64,000 bases of DNA from Sinorhizobium numidicum (GCF_029892045.1 NZ_CP120367.1:1178001-1242000); one strand, 5' to 3'; positions 43,723-51,461 are shown, counted from the stretch's first letter. A program made the numbers and translations. The notes: generated by a model from the letters alone, not told the origin.

Positions 43723-44445
43723 TCAAGACTGCCGGTCGAGTTCCGGATAATGGCGGAAGACACAGGATTCGTTGAAAGAAAGCCGCCGATCGGACGTGAG
43801 ATACTTGCGAATTCTCGGTCGCGATGCAACCGCATCGTGCAGAGCGATCAATGCGGGGATGCGCGCTTCATAGCTATCCATCGCCCTTGGAAACGAATAG
43901 CGGAGCCCTTCGATCACCTGAAAGAGCGAAAGATCGACATAGCTCGGCCGGCCGCCGACGGCATGACCGCGCCCCATCGGGTTCTGGTTAAGAACGCGCT
44001 CGAAATAGCCGAGGAACTTTGGAAGGCGCTCGGATAGGAAATCAGCCGACCTCCGCAGAGATTCGGGCTTCTGTTCCTCGTAATAGAGCGACACGCCGAT
44101 CGGGTGGTGCGTGTCATGGATCTCCGCGACGAAGTCCGTGATCGTCAGTTGCAAGCCGTTGGCGACGAAGCGAAGCCCCTCTTCGTCAGGCGCCAGCCCG
44201 AGCTTCGGGCCGAGATAAAAAAGGATGTTGGCGACATGGGAAATGAGGAGCTCGCCATCCATCAGAAACGGCGGCGCGAAAGGAATGGTTGCGCCAGCAG
44301 CATCCTCCATGAGCTTCAGCATCGCACTTGTGCCCTTTGGCTCGCGGGCGACGTCGACATAATCCGCGCCGGCCTCCTCCAGCGCGAGACGAACGAATTC
44401 GCCGCGGCCGGGAATGCCGTCCCAGTAGTAGAGTTTGTAAGGCAT
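43723..44445 (-). CDS. Glutathione S-transferase-like protein
   Basis: 240 residues with a thioredoxin-like N-terminal domain (MPYKLYYWDGIPGRGEFVRL, with the conserved IPFAPPFL cis-proline region and GELLISHVANILFYL) and a helical C-terminal domain (FERVLNQNPMGRGHAVGGRP, SYVDLSLFQVIEGLRYSFPR). It likely conjugates or reduces electrophiles with glutathione. It resembles the SH3-binding or 'GST N-terminal' uncharacterised proteins widespread in proteobacteria. ATG 44445 is chosen. It converges on the UdgX gene with 4 bases between the stops. Confidence 0.85.
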   Translation of the reverse strand: MPYKLYYWDGIPGRGEFVRLALEEAGADYVDVAREPKGTSAMLKLMEDAAGATIPFAPPFLMDGELLISHVANILFYLGPKLGLAPDEEGLRFVANGLQLTITDFVAEIHDTHHPIGVSLYYEEQKPESLRRSADFLSERLPKFLGYFERVLNQNPMGRGHAVGGRPSYVDLSLFQVIEGLRYSFPRAMDSYEARIPALIALHDAVASRPRIRKYLTSDRRLSFNESCVFRHYPELDRQS

Positions 44446-44467
44446 GGGTCGTCCCCTCGCTGAATAC

Positions 44468-44764
44468 TTACTTCGGCTCGCGCCCGAAATCTTTTCGCAG
44501 TTCGTTCTTGGCTTTCTCGAGGACCGCCCTCTGCTTTCGGGCCAATCCCGCACCGGCCCTGTTGATGTAGAACGTCAGCATCGACATGGCGGAGCGAAAT
44601 GCACTGGATTTGCGGCGATCGCTCCTCTCCGCCGACTGCTTCAGCGAGTGCGCGATTTTTTCCGGATCCTCCGATTTGAAAATTCCCGGCTCCAGGTCCA
44701 GCGCATCGCTCTTCTCTGTCACCTCCTGTGACCACTTCTTTTTCTGTTTGCTCTTTTTGCTCAT
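44468..44764 (-). CDS. DUF3175 protein
   Basis: 98 residues, very basic N-terminus (MSKKSKQKKKWSQEVTEKSD), then ALDLEPGIFKSEDPEKIAHS and LKQSAERSDRRKSSAFRSAM with YINRAGAGLARKQRAVLEKA, which is the DUF3175 signature. The function is unknown; members are common in soil bacteria. ATG 44764 has GGGAG eight bases upstream. A stress promoter lies 123 bases upstream. The gene ends 23 bases before the glutathione S-transferase start and may be co-transcribed with it. Confidence 0.8.
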   Translation of the reverse strand: MSKKSKQKKKWSQEVTEKSDALDLEPGIFKSEDPEKIAHSLKQSAERSDRRKSSAFRSAMSMLTFYINRAGAGLARKQRAVLEKAKNELRKDFGREPK

Positions 44765-44886
44765 GGCCGTTTCTCCCTTCGACCGCGATAATCCCGGATC
44801 GAGCAATCCAAGACCGGAAACGTGGTCGACTCCGATAATCAAACCGAGCAGGGACACTTTTCCCCGGAGCGCTCGGACCTATCTCC

Positions 44887-44911
44887 AACGGAAGCAGACG
44901 GAAATCGTTCC
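44887..44911 (-). promoter_or_regulatory. RpoE2-type promoter (GGAAC-N18-TT)
   Basis: Minus strand: GGAAC at 44911-44907, TT at 44888-44887, and CCG before TT (CCGTT). Drives the DUF3175 gene. Confidence 0.7.
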
Positions 44912-44962
44912 CGTCTTCATGAGGGGACCGCAAGACCGTTTCGAAATGCAAGGAGGAGACCG

Positions 44963-45481
44963 ATGAAAATCGATGAGCTCATGTTTGGCGAAAGCGAACG
45001 TATACCGAACAATCCGCGCCTGCCCGCCCTCTTCTATCATCAGGCGATCGATCTGGCGAATGACGGTGCGGCGGCTATCGAGCGGCTCTTTCGTGCCAAT
45101 GGCTGGGGAGGCCTCTGGCGAAACGGCGTCTTCGATTTCCAGCATTACCACACCAAGGCACACGAAGTTCTGGCTGTCGCCAGGGGCAGTGCAAAGCTTC
45201 TGATTGGCGGCCCCGAAGGCAGGGCGCTGGAGGTCCTCGCCGGAGATGTGATCGTGCTGCCTGCTGGAACCGGCCATCGCCGGATCGCCGCGAGTGGCGA
45301 TTTCCTGGTCGTCGGCGCCTATCCTCCCGGACAAGAGCCCGACGTTCAGCGCGGCCCTGCAACGAACGCAGACCGCGACGCAATCGCTGCGGTAGATCTG
45401 CCTCGCCTCGATCCTGTCCTCGGCAAAGAAGGTCCCGTCGTCACGGCCTGGCAGCACGCTGCGCCTTCCGCGCAAGGCTGA
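44963..45481 (+). CDS. Cupin-domain protein
   Basis: 172 residues with a cupin barrel: FQHYHTKAHEVLAVARGSAK carries the HXH...E metal ligands and LAGDVIVLPAGTGHRRIAAS the second cupin motif with its His. This is a single-domain protein of the DUF985-unlike 'cupin domain-containing' group, probably a small-molecule dioxygenase or sugar-binding protein; the substrate is unknown. ATG 44963 has a perfect AGGAGG seven bases upstream. It is divergent from DUF3175. No RpoE2-type box was found in front. Confidence 0.85.
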   Translation: MKIDELMFGESERIPNNPRLPALFYHQAIDLANDGAAAIERLFRANGWGGLWRNGVFDFQHYHTKAHEVLAVARGSAKLLIGGPEGRALEVLAGDVIVLPAGTGHRRIAASGDFLVVGAYPPGQEPDVQRGPATNADRDAIAAVDLPRLDPVLGKEGPVVTAWQHAAPSAQG

Positions 45482-45484
45482 CGC

Positions 45485-45922
45485 TTAAGGGTCGATCAAC
45501 GCTATTCCGAGATCCGGACGGGGTTTTCGCCGGAGATGGGCAGGCGTTTCAGACAGGGTCACTTCGAGCGTTGGCTTCACCGTGCCTTCGAGAAAATGCC
45601 CGCCGCGCGTGGTTCCATCGCTAAGCCCCAATACCACATGGGCGTGCAGACTGGCCTTTCCGTCCTCGCCCGAGGCAATATCACCGATGAGACTTAGCAC
45701 TTCGCATTGTTCCTCGACCGGAATACGGCGATAGTCGCGCTTGTCGAAATCGTACCAACCTACGACCGCTTTTTCGAAAGCACCGATCGCGATGAGGGAA
45801 GCGGCGGATATGTGGTTTGCGGATGCGAAATCGGAGATGGCGGTGAAGGCTTCCTCCCCGGGGTCGAGGACAAGAAGAAATATCTTCTCGGACGCCTCTT
45901 TCGAAAGAAGTCTCCACCTCAT
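45485..45922 (-). CDS. PPC/DUF296 domain protein
   Basis: 145 residues forming one PPC (plant and prokaryote conserved) domain: FLLVLDPGEEAFTAISDFAS, ISAASLIAIGAFEKAVVGWY, and SLHAHVVLGLSDGTTRGGHF, with the domain's glycine-rich core and terminal LEGTVKPTLEVTLSETPAH. In bacteria the fold forms trimers, sometimes binding metal through the His of LHAHVVLG. The start is taken at 45922. It converges on the cupin gene (3 bases between stops). Confidence 0.88.
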   Translation of the reverse strand: MRWRLLSKEASEKIFLLVLDPGEEAFTAISDFASANHISAASLIAIGAFEKAVVGWYDFDKRDYRRIPVEEQCEVLSLIGDIASGEDGKASLHAHVVLGLSDGTTRGGHFLEGTVKPTLEVTLSETPAHLRRKPRPDLGIALIDP

Positions 45923-45959
45923 GGTAATCCACCCGGCGAGGCCGCCAAAAAGTCAGAGG

Positions 45960-46175
45960 TCAGCGCAGCCACACAGGCAGATCGGAGGCCTGCCTGCATT
46001 CCCGGGCCCGCTCCCTCAAGCCGAGCGTTTCCCAGGCGAACTTTTGTGCGGCGGCCCGCGCCATTTCCTTTGTCGGATAAATATCCGGCAGCACGTAGTC
46101 CTTGTCACCGCACGAAAGCAGAGCCCGCCGGCTCAACAGATCGAAATGAAGTTGCAGGTGTTCTTCGGAATGCAT
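45960..46175 (-). CDS. Conserved small protein (71 residues)
   Basis: 71 residues: MHSEEHLQLHFDLLSRRALL, then SCGDKDYVLPDIYPTKEMAR and AAAQKFAWETLGLRERAREC. I recognise no named domain, though similar small proteins are common in rhizobia. ATG 46175 has GGGAGG eight bases upstream and an RpoE2-type promoter lies 30-54 bases upstream, so it is very likely expressed under stress. Confidence 0.65.
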   Translation of the reverse strand: MHSEEHLQLHFDLLSRRALLSCGDKDYVLPDIYPTKEMARAAAQKFAWETLGLRERARECRQASDLPVWLR

Positions 46176-46204
46176 GGAAAAGCCTCCCACTTCCGGCTTT
46201 TTAA

Positions 46205-46229
46205 AACGATCGCAGCAGCCGAAAGTTCC
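46205..46229 (-). promoter_or_regulatory. RpoE2-type promoter (GGAAC-N18-TT)
   Basis: Minus strand: GGAAC at 46229-46225, TT at 46206-46205, with ATCG before TT (CGTT). Precedes the 71-residue gene. Confidence 0.75.
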
Positions 46230-46271
46230 GATCGGCGCGAAAAAAGCTTTGCAGACAGCATCCGTGCAAGC

Positions 46272-46296
46272 GGAACATCAGCAGGGATCGGGAGTT
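46272..46296 (+). promoter_or_regulatory. RpoE2-type promoter (GGAAC-N18-TT)
   Basis: GGAAC at 46272-46276 and TT at 46295-46296, 26 bases before the start of the coiled-coil protein gene. Together with the divergent promoter at 46229-46205 it forms a back-to-back pair. Confidence 0.7.
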
Positions 46297-46321
46297 GGAA
46301 GCTGCTACGGGAGATCAACCT

Positions 46322-46645
46322 ATGAAGACACACGGAAAGTCACGGTCATCAAAAGGGAACGATGCGCGACCGGTCGATCCGCCGGGTATCGATGAGCCGA
46401 TCGACGCATGGGAGCGCTCGCGATCGGGAGTGCGGAACGAGCTCGAAGAGTTGCGCGAGCGCATCGCCCAGCTCGAAACCGAGATCGATGCCATTGCGAC
46501 GGAGGCCCATACCGCTGTTGGAACGGTGCCTGGCGCCGACAGGATCGAGACGGCAAAGGATGTGGTCGCCGAGAAGCGGGATGAGATTCAGCGCCTGAAA
46601 TCGCGGCTGCAGGAGATCGAGCAATCGGGGAAGGGTGATCGCTAG
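46322..46645 (+). CDS. Small coiled-coil protein
   Basis: 107 residues. After a basic, Ser/Asp-rich leader (MKTHGKSRSSKGNDARPVDP) the protein is one long acidic/basic heptad helix: GVRNELEELRERIAQLETEI and VVAEKRDEIQRLKSRLQEIE, predicted coiled coil. No known domain. ATG 46322 has GGGAG nine bases upstream and an RpoE2-type promoter 26 bases upstream. The TAG stop lies at the first bases of a repeat element (46643-46740), so the repeat supplies the end of the gene. Confidence 0.7.
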   Translation: MKTHGKSRSSKGNDARPVDPPGIDEPIDAWERSRSGVRNELEELRERIAQLETEIDAIATEAHTAVGTVPGADRIETAKDVVAEKRDEIQRLKSRLQEIEQSGKGDR

Positions 46646-46740
46646 AGCATCCCGCTTCAAGCGGAACCGCTGGAAGCGGACAAGATGCTCTAGAATCTAG
46701 AGTACTAGAGCGTCCTTTGTGCGTTCACTTGAACGCACGG
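46643..46740. repeat. Second repeat family (CTAGAGC element), copy 1
   Basis: About 98 bases bounded by CTAGAGC..., with an internal palindrome AGCATC...GATGCTCT, a GTGCGTTCACTTGAACGCAC palindrome at the far end and a TAGAATCTAGAGTACTAGAG middle. The inverted copy is at 49376-49484. It resembles the mosaic RIME family in design but not in sequence. Confidence 0.75.
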
Positions 46741-46776
46741 TGCTCAGGAGTGAGCGACGAACTTCCGGCGTGCGCG

Positions 46777-46953
46777 CTAAAAGACGGTCATCCACACTCC
46801 GCGCCAAAAGAGCGAGTCGGGTCGGTTGAGGTCCTCGCGTTCATCCTCGGGGCGCTTCTTCCTGATTTTCGCCGCCTCCGGCCTTGGGTCCGGGGCGGTC
46901 TTGACGCGCTTTTCAATCTCCTCCTCAGCGTCCGGCTTTCTGATGATAAGCAC
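46777..46953 (-). CDS. Small charged protein (58 residues), GTG start
   Basis: 58 residues: the sequence begins MLIIRKPDAEEEIEKRVKTA, continues with PDPRPEAAKIRKKRPEDE and ends WRGVWMTVF. It is highly charged and without a known domain. GTG 46953 has AGGA seven bases upstream. A well-formed RpoE2-type promoter lies 31-55 bases upstream, which supports a real gene even though the frame is short. An ORF on the opposite strand (46717-46974) covers the same bases but lacks such signals. Confidence 0.55.
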   Translation of the reverse strand: MLIIRKPDAEEEIEKRVKTAPDPRPEAAKIRKKRPEDEREDLNRPDSLFWRGVWMTVF

Positions 46954-46983
46954 CGCGAAATCCTTTCATGCTGACAAGGAGGA

Positions 46984-47008
46984 AACTCGCTACCAGCGGA
47001 CGAGTTCC
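46984..47008 (-). promoter_or_regulatory. RpoE2-type promoter (GGAAC-N18-TT)
   Basis: Minus strand: GGAAC at 47008-47004, TT at 46985-46984. Located in front of the 58-residue ORF. Confidence 0.65.
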
Positions 47009-47054
47009 GTGGGGCTGCAGCCGACGCAATTGCAGGGCGGGTCTGAGACTGCTT

Positions 47055-47318
47055 TCAATGGCGGTGGATGAACTTGAAAAAGCGGCTGGTTGTTCCGTCC
47101 TCGGTTTGCTCCTGGTGAAGGAAGGCCAGGTTGCTTTCCTCGAAGATCCGAAAGAACTCATCCCATGGAATCTCCTCCAGCCGCTCTTCAGGCTCGCCGA
47201 AGTCAATGCGCAGGATACCGCCATTCGATGCACCTTTGACGCGCGCCGGCCGGCCGTTGCGAGCCTCCGCCCAACTGCGGATTGTATCATGGTCGATCGT
47301 GGTTCTCGAAGCGCTCAT
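47055..47318 (-). CDS. Conserved small hypothetical protein (87 residues)
   Basis: 87 residues: MSASRTTIDHDTIRSWAEAR and NGRPARVKGASNGGILRIDF, then GEPEERLEEIPWDEFFRIFE, ESNLAFLHQEQTEDG. The opening DHDTIRSWAEARNGRPARVKG stretch recurs in many small alphaproteobacterial proteins of unknown function. ATG 47318 has GGAG six bases upstream; ATG 47330 is also in frame. A stress-type promoter lies 35-59 bases upstream. Confidence 0.75.
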   Translation of the reverse strand: MSASRTTIDHDTIRSWAEARNGRPARVKGASNGGILRIDFGEPEERLEEIPWDEFFRIFEESNLAFLHQEQTEDGTTSRFFKFIHRH

Positions 47319-47352
47319 CGGAAGCTCCATCGTTGTAACTGCCTGGGCCTCT

Positions 47353-47377
47353 AATCCAGCGCTGCGATGATTGTTCC
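47353..47377 (-). promoter_or_regulatory. RpoE2-type promoter (GGAAC-N18-TT)
   Basis: Minus strand: GGAAC at 47377-47373, TT at 47354-47353, in front of the 87-residue gene and just after the stop of the DUF763 gene. Confidence 0.65.
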
Positions 47378-47384
47378 GCGGCCG

Positions 47385-48674
47385 TCAGCGCCGCGCTCGA
47401 CCGTTCGGCACCGGTGCAACCTCCGCCTTGCCGTCTTCTTCGCGGTTCGGCTCCCAGCCGAAGACGCTGCGCCCGCCGAATTGCGCCGAGTCCTTGAATT
47501 CGCCCGCTACGATCTCCTTGAGATCCGGACCGGTTGCGTAGCGCTCCAGCCGGCGAGACTGGTCGTCGAGGCGCTTCAGCGCCGAGAGTTCTTCGTCTCG
47601 CCCCAATCTGCCGTTTCTGACGGCGGATTTCATGACATTGATGGTCTCGTCGTAGACCTTCAGCGGCACCGGGAAGGGATGCCGGTCCTTGCCCCCGTGG
47701 GCGAGCGAGAAGCGCGCGGGGTCGGCGAAGCGGCATGGCGCGCCGTGCACTACCTCGGCGACCAACGCCAAAGCTTTGACCGTTCGGGCACCGACGCCCG
47801 GCACCAGGAGCAACTCCTCGAAATCCTTAGGTCCCCGGTCGGCGGCGGCAGCGAAATTGCCGTGCAGTCGCCGCAGATTGACGTCGGTTGCGCGGACATC
47901 ATGGTGGGTCGGCATGATAAGATGCGGCAGAAGCGGCTGCGCGGCCATGGTCGTGGCGGCGCCGCGAGATTCGATCGATGCGACTTCGCCGATGAGACGG
48001 TCGGGTCCGAGTGAGTTCAATAGATCGAGCTGCCCTGCCCGCGAGGCGGCGGCGCGCCGGTCGGCGAGATTGATGATTTCGCCCTGATCTCTCCCTTCGA
48101 TCGCCGCATGCGGGGAATCGATGAAGCTTGTCAGCCCTTCCGATAGCCAATGATAGCGCCTCGCCTGCCGCCGATCGCCATTCATTCCCTGCTGCACGAC
48201 CACCCACTTGGCGTCGTCGGTGACGATGAAGCCGTGCAGATAGAGATCGAAGCCGTCTTGCACTGCGGCGCTGTCGACCTTTGCGACGAGCCGGCTTGCC
48301 TCGGCCAGCGCGCTGCCGTCGAAGCCTACATGGTCGCCGATCAGGACCAGCTCGCCTGGCGTCTTACGGGAATGTTGGCCGCGACCGCCGCAAATGTGAA
48401 TGCCGAGTTCACCGGAAAGCGGTGTCAAGCCGCGCTTCAGTGCCCCGATGACGCTGGTGGTGATGCCCGATGAATGCCAGTCCATCCCCATGACGGCGCC
48501 GAAGGACTGAAACCAGAACGGATGCGCCAGGCGTCTCAGAAACTCATCGCGGCCATAATGCTGAACGATCGCTTCCGTGATGACGGTACCGAGCCGTGTC
48601 ATGCGATCCCCGAGCCATTTCGGAACCCGCCCACCATGAAGCGGAAGATCCGCGTTGCCCGCTCTTTGCGCCAT
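47385..48674 (-). CDS. DUF763 protein
   Basis: 429 residues matching the DUF763 family across its whole length: MAQRAGNADLPLHGGRVPKW at the N-terminus, MDWHSSGITTSVIGALKRGL with a metal-like DXHXSG core, and GFDLYLHGFIVTDDAKWVVV. Near residue 280 it has a helix-hairpin-helix-like ELLLVPGVGARTVKALALVA of the type used for DNA binding. The family is sporadic in bacteria and archaea; function is unknown, though the helix-hairpin-helix hints at nucleic acid. Start ATG 48674. No RpoE2-type box was found directly upstream. Confidence 0.85.
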   Translation of the reverse strand: MAQRAGNADLPLHGGRVPKWLGDRMTRLGTVITEAIVQHYGRDEFLRRLAHPFWFQSFGAVMGMDWHSSGITTSVIGALKRGLTPLSGELGIHICGGRGQHSRKTPGELVLIGDHVGFDGSALAEASRLVAKVDSAAVQDGFDLYLHGFIVTDDAKWVVVQQGMNGDRRQARRYHWLSEGLTSFIDSPHAAIEGRDQGEIINLADRRAAASRAGQLDLLNSLGPDRLIGEVASIESRGAATTMAAQPLLPHLIMPTHHDVRATDVNLRRLHGNFAAAADRGPKDFEELLLVPGVGARTVKALALVAEVVHGAPCRFADPARFSLAHGGKDRHPFPVPLKVYDETINVMKSAVRNGRLGRDEELSALKRLDDQSRRLERYATGPDLKEIVAGEFKDSAQFGGRSVFGWEPNREEDGKAEVAPVPNGRARR

Positions 48675-48831
48675 CGTCTTTCCGTCTTTCGTTTTCCGCC
48701 GCTAGGCTACCATTTTTTCGAACATCGCCGAAAGCTTTCGTCGGCGATCGGCAGATCGGATTGGTCACGATATTGGTGCCACGCACGAAAGCTCTTACAT
48801 AGGTTGGCAACCCGAACCGTGGGATCATCGA

Positions 48832-49380
48832 TTGACGTGGAATGCAGGTTTTTTTGCACGCGAAGCCGTTGAAGTGGCCGCCGATCTGATCGGCGCGGAA
48901 TTCGAGGTCTCCGGCGTTGGCGGCATTATCGTTGAAACCGAAGCCTATCTGCCTGACGACGCGGCCTCGCACAGCTTCGCAGGGACCACGAACCGCAATC
49001 GATCGATGTTCGGTTCACCGGCCCATGCTTATATCTACCTCTCCTACGGTCTTCACTGGTGTCTGAATTTCGTCTGCCTCCCCGGAAGTGCCGTGCTCAT
49101 TCGCGCCCTTGAACCGAAGTGGGGTATCGAGGCTATGCAGAAGCGGAGAGGTGTTATTCAGGAGAGGCTTCTGTGTTCCGGACCCGGCCGCGTCGGCCAG
49201 GCTCTGGCGGTAAACAAGGAGCAGGACGGTTTGCCTCTCTGGCAAAAGCCCTTCAGTCTGCGCTTGCCTGCCGGCCGGCCGCCGATTTCCGCCGGTACCC
49301 GCGTGGGCATCAGCAAGGCGGTCGAACAGCCCTGGCGTTTTGGACTGGCGAACTCGCCTTTCCTAAGTCGAAAATTCTAG
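48832..49380 (+). CDS. 3-methyladenine DNA glycosylase (AAG/MPG type)
   Basis: 182 residues of the methylpurine DNA glycosylase family. N-terminal FFAREAVEVAADLIGAEF, the catalytic region GGIIVETEAYLPDDAASHSF (active-site Glu in VETEAY), and NRSMFGSPAHAYIYLSYGLH with the C-terminal GPGRVGQALAVN. It removes alkylated purines. The frame opens with a TTG at 48832 without a clear ribosome site; no earlier start is available in frame, so the true start remains uncertain. The stop TAG overlaps the following repeat. The neighbourhood with UdgX, DNA ligase and topoisomerase fits a repair-gene cluster. Confidence 0.88.
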   Translation: MTWNAGFFAREAVEVAADLIGAEFEVSGVGGIIVETEAYLPDDAASHSFAGTTNRNRSMFGSPAHAYIYLSYGLHWCLNFVCLPGSAVLIRALEPKWGIEAMQKRRGVIQERLLCSGPGRVGQALAVNKEQDGLPLWQKPFSLRLPAGRPPISAGTRVGISKAVEQPWRFGLANSPFLSRKF

Positions 49381-49484
49381 AGCGCCGTGCGTTCAAGTGA
49401 ACGCACAAAGGACGCTCTAGCACTCTAGATTCTAGAGCATCTTGTCCGATTCCAGCGGTTCCGCTTGAAAGCGGGACGCTCTAG
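49376..49484. repeat. Second repeat family (CTAGAGC element), copy 2 (inverted)
   Basis: Inverted version of the element at 46643 (CTAGAGCGCCGTGCG... to ...GGACGCTCTAG). It begins at the TAG stop of the methyladenine glycosylase, just as copy 1 begins at a stop codon. Confidence 0.75.
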
Positions 49485-49508
49485 ACGCCACGAGACCCAT
49501 GTGTGGCC

Positions 49509-50594
49509 TCAGAAGGGCTCTATCTGCTCGTAGGTGCATTGGCGCGGGTCTTTGTCGGGTCGCCATCGCATCAGCTTGGTGCCGTGGCGAAAGCGCCGGT
49601 TGCTGACGTGGTCGAATCTTACCTCGACGACAAGTTCAGGGCGGACCGGCTCCCATTCACCGCTCCGTTCCGTGCTCCAGCGGCTCGGTCCACCGGGGGC
49701 TTTAGCTGTGAAACCGGGCGGCTCGCGTATCGCTTCCAGCCGGCGCGTTAAAGCCGTCCGCTCCTCATCGAAAATCGTCGCGGTGAATCCGACATGGTTG
49801 AGCGTTCCGTCCTTATCGTAAAGGCCGAGCAAGAGCGAGCCGACTTGGGCACCATTGCTTTCGTAACGGAAGCCGCCAACGACACAGTCGGCGGTCTTCA
49901 GGCGCTTGACTTTGACCATCGCCCGCTCTCCGCACTCGTAGGCGCCGTCCCACCGCTTCGCGACGACGCCGTCCGTGGCGCCTGGCTCCCACGAAGTCAG
50001 CCATTTCTCGGCCTCACGACGGTCGCGGGTAAAGGGTGAAAGCTCGAGTTGTCCCGGAAGAGCCGCTTTCGCAGCAAAGGCTTCGAGCGCGACCCGCCGG
50101 GCTGAAAGTGGTTCGCCCGTTAGCACGGTGCCGTCCGTATCGACGAGCATGTCGAACAGCATGAGACGGGCAGGCGTTTCCTTCGAGAGTTTTTCGACGC
50201 GGCTTGCCGCCGGATGCAAGCGCATTTGTAGAGCGTCGAAAGACAGGCGCCCCCCGATCTCGATCACCAATTCGCCGTCGACGACAAATTGTGCGGCGGC
50301 CAAATCCCGCAATAGGACGATGACTTCCGGGAAGAAACGCCCGAGGGGCTTTCCCGATTTCGCTCTCAGATCGACGTTTTGTCCGGATTTGAAGGCAAGG
50401 CAGCGAAATCCATCCCACTTCGGCTCATACTGCCATTCGCCATCAGCCGGAAGGTCTTGGGCGGAGCGGGCTTCCATCGGTGCGGTACTGATCGGCAGGA
50501 CAAAAGTGCCGGGGACGCCGAGCGTTTCCTTTGGCGCCGCTGCCTTTCGTGCCGGGCGCGGCCCGGGATCTTTTCTCTCTCCGGGTGGCCGCAT
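49509..50594 (-). CDS. ATP-dependent DNA ligase (LigC/LigD ligase-domain type)
   Basis: 361 residues. Nucleotidyl-transfer motif I is EWQYEPKWDGFRCLAF near residue 55 (Lys of KWDG is adenylated). Further motifs are VVDGELVIEIGGRLSFDAL (III), LMLFDMLV (IIIa), EPGATDGVVAKRWDGAY (IV), and MVKVKRLKTADCVVGG (V), and the OB-fold contains ELVVEVRFDHVSNRRFRHGT. It seals nicks, probably in end-joining or base-excision repair. No Ku gene or primase/nuclease domains are in the window; the length matches a stand-alone ligase. Start ATG 50594. A stress-type promoter lies at 50795-50771. Confidence 0.9.
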   Translation of the reverse strand: MRPPGERKDPGPRPARKAAAPKETLGVPGTFVLPISTAPMEARSAQDLPADGEWQYEPKWDGFRCLAFKSGQNVDLRAKSGKPLGRFFPEVIVLLRDLAAAQFVVDGELVIEIGGRLSFDALQMRLHPAASRVEKLSKETPARLMLFDMLVDTDGTVLTGEPLSARRVALEAFAAKAALPGQLELSPFTRDRREAEKWLTSWEPGATDGVVAKRWDGAYECGERAMVKVKRLKTADCVVGGFRYESNGAQVGSLLLGLYDKDGTLNHVGFTATIFDEERTALTRRLEAIREPPGFTAKAPGGPSRWSTERSGEWEPVRPELVVEVRFDHVSNRRFRHGTKLMRWRPDKDPRQCTYEQIEPF

Positions 50595-50630
50595 CGTCTA
50601 CTCCGTTGCGATTGGCAGGCCGGCCGCCAG

Positions 50631-50849
50631 CTACTTCAACTTTACCGAAGGTTCCCTCCCCCAAACGCGAAGATTGCCGAGTTCCTCGACGAAGGAAGAG
50701 ACACTCCTGGCGTTGGTGAGCTGGATCGTTCCCTCGTCGAGGGCATCGGCAATGCCGGCTCGCGGGCACGAACCGCCACGGAACCTGATAGTTCCCGGAA
50801 CGCAAAAATTTCCAACGAGACGAGCAATGTGTGAGCACCGCTCGTCCAT
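50631..50849 (-). CDS. Possible small ORF (72 residues)
   Basis: 72 residues beginning MDERCSHIARLVGNFCVPGT and ending FVEELGNLRVWGREPSVKLK; a GGGA is about eight bases upstream of ATG 50849. I do not recognise it. A second frame (50642-50866) overlaps on the same strand. The RpoE2-type promoter at 50795-50771 lies within this frame, which weakens it or means it has an upstream promoter. Low confidence. Confidence 0.35.
   Translation of the reverse strand: MDERCSHIARLVGNFCVPGTIRFRGGSCPRAGIADALDEGTIQLTNARSVSSFVEELGNLRVWGREPSVKLK
50771..50795 (-). promoter_or_regulatory. RpoE2-type promoter (GGAAC-N18-TT)
   Basis: Minus strand: GGAAC at 50795-50791, TT at 50772-50771 with CGG before TT. The first confident gene downstream is the DNA ligase (start 50594), leaving a leader of about 170 bases. 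Confidence 0.6.
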
Positions 50850-50892
50850 TCGTGACTTCCCTTCACCGCCGGACCAAGCGGTGCCGAGGAGC

Positions 50893-51354
50893 TTAGCGCT
50901 CGTAAGTGCCGACGATCACCGCTTCGTCGATCATATGCTTGCGCGCGCGCTTCCAGGCCTCCGCAGCGCCGACCTCTTCCGGGATCGAGAGATTGCCGGC
51001 GTCCAAGGCCGCAAGCCGGAACCGATAATGGTGCACCCCGGTTCCGGCCGGCGGCTGCGGCCCGTCATAGCGGGCGTTTCCGAAATCGTTCTTGATGAAC
51101 TTGATGCTATGATCCGGCGCTGTGTCGACGGCTTGCGGAAGCTCTGTCCAGTGGCCGGGAATGTTGATGATGGCGCAATGGCGAAACAAGCCGCTCACGG
51201 CATCCGGATCCTCGACGACCAGTGCAAAGCTCTGCGTTCCTTCCGGCGTGCCAGTCCACTTCAGCGGCGGGAACAGATTCTCGCCGATACGGGTGTATTT
51301 TTGGGGAATCGGCTGGCCGTCGGCGAATGCGGGACTGATCAAACTGAAAGTCAT
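50893..51354 (-). CDS. YbhB/YbcL-type PEBP-like protein
   Basis: 153 residues of the bacterial phosphatidylethanolamine-binding protein family: FSLISPAFADGQPIPQKYTR, GENLFPPLKWTGTPEGTQSF, ALVVEDPDAVSGLFRHCAII and DGPQPPAGTGVHHYRFRLAA. The ligand-pocket DPDAXS and GTGVHHY are intact. Function in bacteria is not settled; members are often stress-induced. ATG 51354 has AGGAGG six bases upstream. The longer frame to 51444 is not supported. An RpoE2-type promoter lies 108 bases upstream. Confidence 0.9.
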   Translation of the reverse strand: MTFSLISPAFADGQPIPQKYTRIGENLFPPLKWTGTPEGTQSFALVVEDPDAVSGLFRHCAIINIPGHWTELPQAVDTAPDHSIKFIKNDFGNARYDGPQPPAGTGVHHYRFRLAALDAGNLSIPEEVGAAEAWKRARKHMIDEAVIVGTYER

Positions 51355-51461
51355 TAGCTGCCTCCTTTCATGCTGGCCACATCGAACGATGTGCACGACC
51401 CGTGTTCGGCATTCTGAGAGTTGTTCGGTCTCGAACGGGATCATGCGGCCAACAGCGGCAA

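Noticed and set aside
46643..49484. CTAGAGC inverted repeats as the ends of a mobile element
   Set aside because: No transposase or recombinase lies between them and the genes inside are typical of the surrounding stress island.
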